Source of the DNA: an uncultured Collinsella sp.
GTDB lineage: Bacteria; Actinomycetota; Coriobacteriia; Coriobacteriales; Coriobacteriaceae
DNA: 64,000 bases
Assembly (NCBI GenBank): GCA_900757595.1
Contig: CAAEOL010000041.1
Coordinates: 34,673 to 98,672 of the forward strand
Reading direction: 5' to 3'
Shown here piece after piece: positions 42,965 to 50,566 of this stretch. Within the stretch, counting starts at the first letter, position 1; the number at the start of each line of letters is the position of its first letter. The notes beneath the pieces were generated by a model. The model saw nothing but the letters and a program-made list of their open reading frames with translations. It was not told the origin of the DNA and searched no databases. Both the position numbers and the translations under genes were made by a program.

Positions 42965-44785
42965 ATGTCCGTTGAGGTCATGAGGTCTGTGATCGAGGCC
43001 GCCGAGGGCCGCGTGCCCGTCGACACGCTGTTTGCCAATGCGCAGATTGTCGACGTGTACGGTCAGCGCGTGGCGCCCGGTAGCGTTGCCGTCAAGGACG
43101 GTGTGATCGTCGGCGTGCTCTACGACGGTCGCGACGATGCCGCCGGTACCTATGAGGCTGCCGAGGTTATCGACTGCCAGGGTCGCTATCTCGCCCCCGG
43201 CTTTATCGACGGACATCTGCACATTGAGTCCTCGAACATCCGGCCCGCCGAGTATGCGCGCATGGCGGCGACGCGCGGTACCACCACTGCCATTGCCGAC
43301 AGCCACGAGATCGCCAACGTGGCGGGCCTGGACGGCCTGCACTTTATGATCGAGGACGGTCGCCGCGCGCCCTTTTCCATCATGTACATGATGCCCTCGT
43401 GCGTGCCCGCGCTGCCCGATGAGCAAGCGGGCGCTGTGATTACCGCCGCTGACATGCAGGCGTTTTTTGCCGAGCATCCGGGCGATGTTTTTGGCCTGGG
43501 CGAGATGATGAACCTGCCGGGTGTCTTTATGGCCGACCCCGAGACCTGTGCTCGCATCGATGCTGCCAACCAGACGCCGTCCAAGCAGGTCGACGGCCAT
43601 GCACCGCTCGTTGCCGGCAAGGACCTTAATGCCTATGCCGCGGCGGGCATTATCGCCGATCACGAGTCGACGATTCCCGAGGAGGCGCTCGATAAACTGT
43701 CTCGTGGCATGTACGTGATGCTGCGCGAGGGCACGTGCAGCCATGACCTGGCCAATCTGTCGCCGATGCTGCTGGAGAACCCCGCGCGCGCCCGCCGCTG
43801 CTGCTTTGCGACTGACGACCGCGCCCCTTCCGATGCGCTTGCGACTGGCATGATCGACAATGCCTGCCGCGTGGCGATTGAGGCCGGTATCGACCCCGTG
43901 GTCGCTATCTCTATGGCGTCCCTCTCCACGGCCGAGGCGTTTGGCCTGGATCACGGCTGCCGCGACCCGTACGAGCTACGCGGTGCGATTGCCCCGGGCA
44001 AGCGTGCCGACCTGCTGGTGCTCAATGACCTGACGTTTGCTACGGCTCCGCATCGAGTATATGCCGCCGGCGCTCTGGTGGCGCAGGACGGCACCTTTGT
44101 GGGCGAGATCTCACCCGAGATGGCCGAGGTTGCGGCCCTTGCCGATGAGCTGCGTGCCTCCGTTAAGCTGCCGAAGCTTTCGCTCGACGTGTTTGACTAT
44201 GCCTTTAAGCCGGGCGAGGCCGTTATCGATGTCATCCCGGGTATGGCTATCACGGGTATGGTTCGCCCCGAGAGTGCCGAGGGCCTGCGCCGCATTATGC
44301 TGATCGAGCGCCACGGCCGCGGCGTGTCGCTGCAGGCCGAGGGCGCCGACGGTGACGGCCCCGCGGGTCTGGGCTTGGTTGGCAAGCATATCGGTCGCGG
44401 CTGGGTGCGCGGCTTTACCATCACGGGTGGCGCCATTGCCTCCACGATTGGCCACGACTCGCACAACGTGTGCGTGGTGGGCGACAATGCGGCGGATATG
44501 ATGGCTGCCGTTGAGGCCGTGGGCCAGGGCGGCCACGTGCTGGTGCGCAACGGCGAGGTCGTGGCGCGCATTCCGCTGGCGCTCGGTGGCCTTATGAGCG
44601 AGGGCACGGCCGAGGATGTCGCCGCGCAGCACGACGACTTTATGGTCAAGGCGCGCGCCATGGGTATCGAGCCGCCGCTCGACCCCATCATGGGCATCAT
44701 CTTCCTGCCCCTGCCGGTCATCCCGACGCTCCGCATCCGCCCCGAGGGCATGTTCGACGTTACAACCTTCACCTACGCCGACTAG
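42965..44785 (+). CDS. ade: Adenine deaminase
   Basis: Converts adenine to hypoxanthine and ammonia. It is 606 residues, typical for the Ade amidohydrolase group. Metal ligands His84 and His86 sit in PGFIDGHLHIESSN; HESTI and TDDRAPSD carry further ligands. The C-terminal ade-type domain (HDSHNVCVVGDN) is complete. I chose ATG 42965 after AAAGGAGA over 42884. It would feed hypoxanthine into the purine pathway encoded at 13.7-24.2 kb. Confidence 0.94.
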   Translation: MSVEVMRSVIEAAEGRVPVDTLFANAQIVDVYGQRVAPGSVAVKDGVIVGVLYDGRDDAAGTYEAAEVIDCQGRYLAPGFIDGHLHIESSNIRPAEYARMAATRGTTTAIADSHEIANVAGLDGLHFMIEDGRRAPFSIMYMMPSCVPALPDEQAGAVITAADMQAFFAEHPGDVFGLGEMMNLPGVFMADPETCARIDAANQTPSKQVDGHAPLVAGKDLNAYAAAGIIADHESTIPEEALDKLSRGMYVMLREGTCSHDLANLSPMLLENPARARRCCFATDDRAPSDALATGMIDNACRVAIEAGIDPVVAISMASLSTAEAFGLDHGCRDPYELRGAIAPGKRADLLVLNDLTFATAPHRVYAAGALVAQDGTFVGEISPEMAEVAALADELRASVKLPKLSLDVFDYAFKPGEAVIDVIPGMAITGMVRPESAEGLRRIMLIERHGRGVSLQAEGADGDGPAGLGLVGKHIGRGWVRGFTITGGAIASTIGHDSHNVCVVGDNAADMMAAVEAVGQGGHVLVRNGEVVARIPLALGGLMSEGTAEDVAAQHDDFMVKARAMGIEPPLDPIMGIIFLPLPVIPTLRIRPEGMFDVTTFTYAD

Positions 44786-44916
44786 TCATCGGGGACGTTC
44801 TTAAACGACTATCCGTCGGGGTGGCGTGTCGCCTGACGCCGCGACCGTGAGACCTCTGGCATGTGTGAGCTATTTGCCAGGTCTATGTAACGTTTATGAC
44901 TGCGGGGTCTTATTTG

Positions 44917-44978
44917 AGCTCCCTTTGGGTACGTTGGAATCGGATACACGTTCGATTCCAACAAGCCCGAAGGGAGCT
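44917..44978 (+). promoter_or_regulatory. Hairpin covering the ribosome site of the HAD gene
   Basis: The 26-nt arms 44917-44942 and 44953-44978 pair with four mismatches around a 10-nt loop. The 3' arm contains GAAGGGAG, the ribosome site of the gene starting at 44984, and is followed by TTTCT. It could be a terminator of the upstream transcript or a structure that hides the ribosome site. Confidence 0.6.
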
Positions 44979-44983
44979 TTTCT

Positions 44984-45778
44984 ATGTATAAACTGATTGC
45001 ATCCGATATGGACGGCACGTTGCTTGACGAAAACGGCCAGGTGCCTCCCGAGACCTACGAACTGATTTTGGCGCTACGCGAGCATGGCGTGCATTTTGCC
45101 GCATCGTCAGGCCGCCGCTACGATCGCCTGTGCGAGTTCTTTGCGCCCGTTCGCGACAAGATGGACTTTGTCGCAGCTAACGGTGCCCAGGTCTTCGCCG
45201 ACGGCAAAATGGTAGACCGCGAGGTGTATTCGCACCTGGCGATTCGGAAGCTCGCCCAGGCCGTCGCGACGTTTCCCAATCTGCATCTTGCGCTCTTTGA
45301 CCGAACCAAGTCCTTTTTGCTCGATGACGAGAGCAAGTTCGTGCGCGAGGTCGATAAGGACCTTCCCAATGCCGAACGCATTTGGAAGCTGCCCGATCCC
45401 AGCGTAAATATCATCAAGGCAAGTATCTTTTGCGATGACGGTGCCGTTATGGACAGCGCCTACGTGCTGCAGCGCGAACTCGGTCAGCTCTTTACCTTTG
45501 CGCCCTCTGGCAACGCGTGGATCGACGCCATGCAGCCCGGCGTGTCGAAGGCCTCGGGCATCGCGCAGCTTGCGGAGCATTACGGCATTGGGCGCGACGA
45601 GGTCATGGCGTTTGGCGACTCGATGAACGACTACGAGATCATTCGCTTTGTCGGCACGGGCTGTGCGATGGAAAACGCGCGCCCCGCGCTTAAGGCGGTG
45701 GCCGATCGCGTGGTGGGTCGTAACCGCGACCACGCCGTCCAGCAAGAACTCCGCCGTGTTCTGGAGAGCCTTGCTTAA
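44984..45778 (+). CDS. Cof-type HAD hydrolase
   Basis: A sugar-phosphate or nucleotide phosphatase of the Cof/YbjI group, 264 residues. HAD motif I DMDGTLL (about residues 7-13), motif II SSGRR, motif III Lys (VSKASGI) and motif IV MAFGDSMNDYEI are all present. The substrate is unknown. The ribosome site is inside a hairpin. It is convergent with a second Cof-type gene. Confidence 0.88.
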   Translation: MYKLIASDMDGTLLDENGQVPPETYELILALREHGVHFAASSGRRYDRLCEFFAPVRDKMDFVAANGAQVFADGKMVDREVYSHLAIRKLAQAVATFPNLHLALFDRTKSFLLDDESKFVREVDKDLPNAERIWKLPDPSVNIIKASIFCDDGAVMDSAYVLQRELGQLFTFAPSGNAWIDAMQPGVSKASGIAQLAEHYGIGRDEVMAFGDSMNDYEIIRFVGTGCAMENARPALKAVADRVVGRNRDHAVQQELRRVLESLA

Positions 45779-45820
45779 TCCAGCAGTTAGGGACGTTCCT
45801 TTTCTGCTGGGTTGCTGCTG

Positions 45821-46663
45821 CTAGGCGAGGGCGGCCATGATGGTGCGGGCGACGCCGTCGTGGTCGTTGTCGTATTCGGTGATGGCGTCGGCGGCCTCGC
45901 GGTCCTCGGGCTCGGCGTTGATCATGGCCATGCCATGGCCCGCTGCCTGCAGCATGGGGATGTCGTTGATGTTGTCGCCGAACGCCCAGGCGTCGGCGAG
46001 ACGCTCGCCCAAGTGCTCGCATAGCCACGTGAGGGCCGTTCCCTTGGTGGTGCCCTCGCCCATGACCTCGATATTCATGGCGTACGAACGTGTGACCTCA
46101 ATGCCTCCGAGCGTGTCGAGCTCCGCCGCGATGACGTCGCGATCGGCCGGGTTGTGCCAGTACATGGCGATGCGTTCGAGTGTCTCGACCTCGTCGATCT
46201 TGCTGTCGATATCCATATCGATCGGTGTTCGTGTGCGCTTGAGCGAAGCCGCGATGTGGGGGTCGCCGCCGCAGAATTCGTCCAGGCGCGTGTAGAGCGA
46301 GCGGGGGAGGAAGCACTGCCCGTCCGCGAAGATATCGAAGGTGACGTCATGGCCGGCGGCAATGCTATGGACGCGGTGGGCGATGGCGCGGTCGAGCGGT
46401 CGGCTCAAAATGCGCGTAGCACGTGAGGTATCGGTGGGCGTACCGTCGTCGAGCTGCCAGACGCTGGCACCGTTGGCACAGACCGCGTAGTGTACGGCGG
46501 GGTGGGCGAGGATGGGCTCAAAGATGCCCGACAGCGGGCGCCCCGTGCAGGGCACAAACTCAACACCGCGGCGCGCAAGCTCGTCGAGCATCGCCCAGGT
46601 GGCGTCGCTCATCTGCTTGTCACTCGTCAACAGCGTTCCATCCATATCGGAAAAAACAATCAT
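45821..46663 (-). CDS. Cof-type HAD hydrolase
   Basis: 280 residues. Motif I FSDMDGTLLTSD (residues 4-15), motif II CTGRPLSG, motif IV WAFGDNINDIPML near residue 235. Only distantly like its convergent neighbour. It follows citrate synthase on the same strand, but a terminator lies between them. The substrate is unknown. Confidence 0.86.
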   Translation of the reverse strand: MIVFSDMDGTLLTSDKQMSDATWAMLDELARRGVEFVPCTGRPLSGIFEPILAHPAVHYAVCANGASVWQLDDGTPTDTSRATRILSRPLDRAIAHRVHSIAAGHDVTFDIFADGQCFLPRSLYTRLDEFCGGDPHIAASLKRTRTPIDMDIDSKIDEVETLERIAMYWHNPADRDVIAAELDTLGGIEVTRSYAMNIEVMGEGTTKGTALTWLCEHLGERLADAWAFGDNINDIPMLQAAGHGMAMINAEPEDREAADAITEYDNDHDGVARTIMAALA

Positions 46664-46691
46664 TCGATGCAGCCCTTTCTGCTGGCATAAA

Positions 46692-46726
46692 AAGCGTGGC
46701 CGAGGGCGGTGATGCCCTGGCCACGC
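46692..46726 (-). terminator. Terminator of citrate synthase
   Basis: AGCGTGGCC (46692-46700) pairs with GGCCACGCT (46718-46726). The inner GAGGGC/GCCCT extends the stem. Four T follow in minus-strand direction. Confidence 0.8.
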
Positions 46727-46750
46727 TCGGGTTCTATAACGGTCCGCGTC

Positions 46751-48169
46751 CTAGCGGTCGGCGAGCGGCTTGTACTCCAGCGGCTCGATCACCGGACGGT
46801 ATGCCGGGCGGATGATGCGGTGCGCGCAGAAGAGCTCTTCCATGCGGTGCGCCGACCAGCCGGCCATACGGGCGACGGCGAACAGCGGTGTAAAGAGCGT
46901 CTCGGGCACGCCGAGCATTTTGTAGATAAAGCCCGTGTACAGGTCGATGTTGGCGCAGATGGGCTTGGTCATGCCGTGGTCGCGCATCACCTGCGGGGCC
47001 AGGCGCTCGATGCGCTCGATGAGTGCGAACTCCTCGCCCAAGTCCTTCTTGGCGGCAAGCGAGCGCGCGTAACGGCGGCAGACCTCGGCGCGCGGGTCGC
47101 TCAGCGTGTAGACGGCGTGGCCCATACCGTAGATGAGACCCGTGCCGTCGAAGGCCTGCTTGTCGAGAATCTTGCCCAGGTAGGCTGCGACCTCGTCCTC
47201 GTCCTCCCAATTGGAGACATGCGCACGGATGTCCTCGTGCATGGACACGACCTTGGCGTTGGCGCCGCCGTGGCGCGGGCCCTTGAGCGAGCCGATGGCC
47301 GCGGCGTAGGCGGAATACGGGTCGGTGGCCGAAGAGGACAGCACGCGGCAGGCGAACGTGGAGTTGTTGCCGCCGCCGTGCTCGGCATGCAGCATGAGCA
47401 TCACGTCGAGCAGCATGGCTTCGTCGCGGGTGAATGCCATGCCGCCGCGGAGCACCTGCAGGATGGTCTCGGCGGTGGAGAGACCGGGCGTGGGGTGCGG
47501 CACGTGAACCTCGGAGCCGCGAAGCTTGGCGATCGAGGCCATGTGTGCGAAGGCGGCGATGCGCGGGAGACGTGCGAGCATGGAAATAGCCACGTCGATC
47601 TCATGCTCGGGCGTAATCACGTCGGGCTCGGCGTCGAAGGCGTAGAGCAGCAGCACGGCGCGCTGGAGCACGTTCATGATGCTCGACGACACCGTGGTCA
47701 TGGGGAACTCTTTGACGTATTCGTCGCTCAGATGCCTAAAGGCGCCCAAGCGCTCGCAAAAGCCGTCCAGCTCTTCCTTATTGGGCAGCGAACCCGTGAT
47801 AAGCAGGTAGGCGACTTCTTCGTAGCCATAGCGATTCTCGGCCTGGGCATTGTTGACCAGATCCTCGATGCTATAGCCGCGCAGCGTGAGCTTGCCCTGG
47901 TCGGGCACGACTTTGCCGTCGACCTTGTTGTAGCCGTGCACGTCCGAGATGCGGGTAAGGCCCGCAACCACACCCGAGCCGTCGGCGTTTCGCAGGCCGC
48001 GCTTGACGTTATGCTCGACGAACGGACCCTCGTCGTACGGATCAGTCGGCAGGCCGTAGTAGAGGTTTTCGCTTTCGGGCGAAATCTGGCGGCTCGCCTC
48101 ATAATCCAAGACCAGGCGGCTCAGATGGTCATCGAAGCGGTAGTAGATTTTCTTGGCGTCGTAAGCCAT
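46751..48169 (-). CDS. gltA: Citrate synthase
   Basis: Condenses oxaloacetate and acetyl-CoA. It is 472 residues. The active-site segments are LHAEHGGGNNSTF (near residue 250), GSLKGPRHGGAN and GMGHAVYTLSDPR. It has an N-terminal extension of about 60 residues compared with short forms. No other TCA genes are near, which fits a partial pathway for glutamate synthesis. A 2-methylcitrate activity cannot be excluded. Confidence 0.93.
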   Translation of the reverse strand: MAYDAKKIYYRFDDHLSRLVLDYEASRQISPESENLYYGLPTDPYDEGPFVEHNVKRGLRNADGSGVVAGLTRISDVHGYNKVDGKVVPDQGKLTLRGYSIEDLVNNAQAENRYGYEEVAYLLITGSLPNKEELDGFCERLGAFRHLSDEYVKEFPMTTVSSSIMNVLQRAVLLLYAFDAEPDVITPEHEIDVAISMLARLPRIAAFAHMASIAKLRGSEVHVPHPTPGLSTAETILQVLRGGMAFTRDEAMLLDVMLMLHAEHGGGNNSTFACRVLSSSATDPYSAYAAAIGSLKGPRHGGANAKVVSMHEDIRAHVSNWEDEDEVAAYLGKILDKQAFDGTGLIYGMGHAVYTLSDPRAEVCRRYARSLAAKKDLGEEFALIERIERLAPQVMRDHGMTKPICANIDLYTGFIYKMLGVPETLFTPLFAVARMAGWSAHRMEELFCAHRIIRPAYRPVIEPLEYKPLADR

Positions 48170-48247
48170 GCGCGCTCCTCTCGGGGCCGTGTGGGGGCGG
48201 CGTGCTTGGGTGCAGATGCGCCGGCCTGTTCCCGTACGGCCTGTTCG

Positions 48248-48535
48248 CTACAGGCGGTACATAAAGTTAAAGACATCCTCGCGCTGGATGGACACATTGA
48301 CGCCCGAAAGCTCGCCGGCCTCGGCCAGCGCCTTCTGCAGCTCGGCGAAGTCGAGCTTGGACTCGGCGGTGTCGGCCAGCATGGTCATGGTGAAGATATC
48401 CTCGATAATGGACTGCGTAATGTCGCGGATGTCGACGTTGGCCTCGCCCAGAACACGGGTGACGCCGGCGACGATGCCGGGGCGGTTCTTGCCAAGGACG
48501 GTGATGACGATGCGGGAGGACGAGATCTCGGCCAT
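48248..48535 (-). CDS. ACT domain protein (UPF0237 type)
   Basis: A 95-residue single ACT domain: VITVLGKNRPGIVAGVTRVL, then VDIRDITQSI and FTMTMLAD. Such proteins bind small ligands, often amino acids, and act as regulators. It starts at ATG after GAAAGGG and is upstream of citrate synthase on the same strand, with a 78-bp gap. Confidence 0.85.
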   Translation of the reverse strand: MAEISSSRIVITVLGKNRPGIVAGVTRVLGEANVDIRDITQSIIEDIFTMTMLADTAESKLDFAELQKALAEAGELSGVNVSIQREDVFNFMYRL

Positions 48536-48930
48536 GGGAAACCCTTTCGCGTGGTTGCGGCGCGCGGGGGCGCTCCGCTACGGTACAGTGTTCATCATTG
48601 TACCTGTCTGGCGCAAAAAAGGCGCGCTCGCTGCGGCGTTACATGCCTGCAACATGAGCGTAAGGGGGAAGGCCGTACGGGGAAGAGCCGTCTGGCGCGT
48701 GTCCGGCTCGTGTTGGGTTGATTTCCGATCTCAGCCGAACACATTGAGCGGACAGGCCATTCCCGCAGTCAGCCGAACGCCTCCGACGGCTGATTCCGAA
48801 CTGGAAGCGGAGGGCATCCCCGCCCTTCGGTAGGGGATACCGCTCCGCGGCGCATGCCGCGGGCGGCGCCCCTATCGGACCACCGTGACCTCAGTTGGGA
48901 TGGGCCCAGCACTGCCGCGTACTCGGTGAG
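48536..48930. other. Intergenic boundary region with att-like repeat
   Basis: About 395 bp without a credible gene. The 37-bp direct repeat at 48716-48752 lies here. GC-rich palindromes such as CCGCGG-CGCATG-CCGCGG (about 48845-48862) follow, on the integrase side. Confidence 0.5.
48716..48752 (+). repeat. Direct repeat, left copy (att-like)
   Basis: A 37-bp segment, perfectly repeated at 55929-55965 in the same orientation. Similarity continues to 48779 with three mismatches. The two copies bracket the 48.8-55.9 kb accessory genes, as attL and attR would. Confidence 0.75.
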
Positions 48931-49626
48931 CTAGAGCCAACTGTTCGTCTTCACGTCGCGTATGGCGATATTTCGGTCGTCCGGCTCGGTGATGCCGTAG
49001 CCGAACGCCTGGAGCGTCTCGATGGACTCCTGGATCCTCTGTTGGAACATGGGACCCGGATCGACCCTCGGCCCGAGGTGCCCGCGCCAAAGGCACGGCG
49101 TGGCGCGCAGCATGTTATGGATTTTGGAGATGGGCTCGATGTCGGCGTAGACGTTGAGCGTCGCCATGGCGTCCTTGTGGCCGAGGATCGATTGGAGCGC
49201 CTTGATATCGCCGCCTTGGCGGATCCACTGCGTTGCGAACGTGTGGCGAAGGCCGTGGAACGTGATCAGCTCGTCGTTGGTGCCCATGAGGCCGTTGGTC
49301 TCCGAGAACGTCTTGAACGCCCTGCGGATATAGCTTGTCGTCGCGAAGGTCGCGCCCGGCTCCGACAGGATGTAGCAGTCCCCGATCTCGACCGCCCCGG
49401 TAAGGCCGCGCAAGCGCAGCTTTCCGCAGTCGATCTCGTGGGTCTCCTTCAGGAAGGGGAGTAGGCCGACCGGGTCGATGGGGATACCCCTGGCGTCATG
49501 GGTCTTGGTGTCCTTGATGAGCGAACCCATTCCCTTCGCGTACGCCACCGAGTGTCTGATCGAGATCAGGCCCGTCTCGAAATCCACATCGCACCACCGA
49601 AGGCCGCAGACCTCGCCGATTCGCAT
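48931..49626 (-). CDS. Tyrosine integrase, N-terminally truncated
   Basis: The catalytic domain of a phage-type integrase, 231 residues from the first ATG. Arg2, His124, Arg127 (HGLR), His150 and Tyr160 are all present, but the N-terminal arm- and core-binding domains (about 150 residues) are missing. The frame extends upstream (AVVLALHTG) to a TAG that is the stop of the HTH gene. It sits beside the left direct repeat, the normal place for an integrase. It is probably non-functional or recently truncated; the C-terminal 60 residues are atypical. Confidence 0.75.
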   Translation of the reverse strand: MRIGEVCGLRWCDVDFETGLISIRHSVAYAKGMGSLIKDTKTHDARGIPIDPVGLLPFLKETHEIDCGKLRLRGLTGAVEIGDCYILSEPGATFATTSYIRRAFKTFSETNGLMGTNDELITFHGLRHTFATQWIRQGGDIKALQSILGHKDAMATLNVYADIEPISKIHNMLRATPCLWRGHLGPRVDPGPMFQQRIQESIETLQAFGYGITEPDDRNIAIRDVKTNSWL

Positions 49627-49656
49627 CCCCGTGTGCAGGGCGAGTACGACCGCCCT

Positions 49657-49908
49657 CTAATCCTCGGCGGACCAATCGAGTCCGAACTCCTTTCGGGCAT
49701 CCTCTTCGCTCATGACTTCGAGAAGGTCTCCGGGTTGGCAACGAAGGGCGAGGCATAGCTGCTCGAGTGTGTTGAAGCGAATGCCGCGAATATGCCCTTT
49801 TTTAATACGGGACAGGTTCACGGGCGTGGTTCCAATCCTTTCGGCAAGTTCGTTCGAGGAAATCTTTCGCTCGGCCATGATCTTGTCGAGGCGAACAATT
49901 ACGGGCAT
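49657..49908 (-). CDS. Cro/CI-type HTH regulator
   Basis: 83 residues. The HTH covers about residues 15-50 (ISSNELAERIGTTPVNLSRIKKG), and LEQLCLALRCQPGDLLE is typical of the small regulators paired with DUF2975 proteins. It starts 9 bp after the DUF2975 gene. Its TAG stop is directly followed, in the same frame, by the truncated integrase. It probably controls the divergent ABC operon through the palindrome at 50469-50485. Confidence 0.85.
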   Translation of the reverse strand: MPVIVRLDKIMAERKISSNELAERIGTTPVNLSRIKKGHIRGIRFNTLEQLCLALRCQPGDLLEVMSEEDARKEFGLDWSAED

Positions 49909-49917
49909 GGCGTTTCC

Positions 49918-50430
49918 TTACGCAATCTCGTCGGAGTCGAGGTACAGCTCTCGGGCGTACAAGAAGAGCTGGGAAAGCATGAACAGGACGATGCCGAGAA
50001 CCAGAGAGGTCCAATCGAATGATGAAGCGATCTCTTGGGCGCCGACGGCCCCCTCGCCGCCAAACATCGAAACGGAGGTTTTGAGTGAGCCGGCGTAGAG
50101 GCTGGTGGCAGCTTGAACAACGAAGAGAATGCCGAGCACCTTCAAGCATGTCGCAGACCCTTTCTTGAAGGGGTCTCCGCTCTTGATCGTCCACGCGAGA
50201 ACGGCGCTGAGGGTGGTCGTAGCGATACCGATGACGGCAGGGACCAATGTCGAGATCGCAAGGGCTGGATACGCGGGGGAGTCTGCAATTACAGGGTTGT
50301 CGAGCACTTCGATTGCTGGCTTTAAGGAGAACGCCACTTGTGCGATGGCGGTGGCGCAAAGGGTCGCAGAGGCTATCGCACATGCGATGCGGAAGGAATG
50401 AAGCCGGGGAGTGCGATTGTCGGAACTCAT
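49918..50430 (-). CDS. DUF2975 membrane protein
   Basis: 170 residues with four predicted transmembrane helices. The C-terminal pattern LVLGIVLFMLSQLFLYAREL, then DSDEI, is typical of DUF2975. The family is usually encoded just before a small HTH regulator, as here, and may control it. The start has CGGAGG. Its function is not established. Confidence 0.8.
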   Translation of the reverse strand: MSSDNRTPRLHSFRIACAIASATLCATAIAQVAFSLKPAIEVLDNPVIADSPAYPALAISTLVPAVIGIATTTLSAVLAWTIKSGDPFKKGSATCLKVLGILFVVQAATSLYAGSLKTSVSMFGGEGAVGAQEIASSFDWTSLVLGIVLFMLSQLFLYARELYLDSDEIA

Positions 50431-50468
50431 AATAACCTCCGAAGAATTTAAAAAACTCAGGTTACTTT

Positions 50469-50485
50469 TTAACAGTTTATGTTAA
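50469..50485. promoter_or_regulatory. Operator-like palindrome TTAACA-GTTTA-TGTTAA
   Basis: Perfect 6-bp arms with a 5-bp centre in the AT-rich divergent region between the DUF2975/HTH pair and the ABC operon. A likely binding site for the HTH regulator. Confidence 0.55.
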
Positions 50486-50566
50486 ATTGACTTTGCCGGC
50501 AAGTAATAAGGGCCGAGCATTTTGTTCGGCCCCCTCTGTTCCGACTGGATGAGGTTAAGGTTGGCG

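Noticed and set aside
44940..44965. TTCGATTCC stretch resembling a tRNA T-arm
   Set aside because: No acceptor, D or anticodon arms can be formed; the bases are part of a hairpin ahead of the HAD gene. I found no tRNA or rRNA gene in the window.
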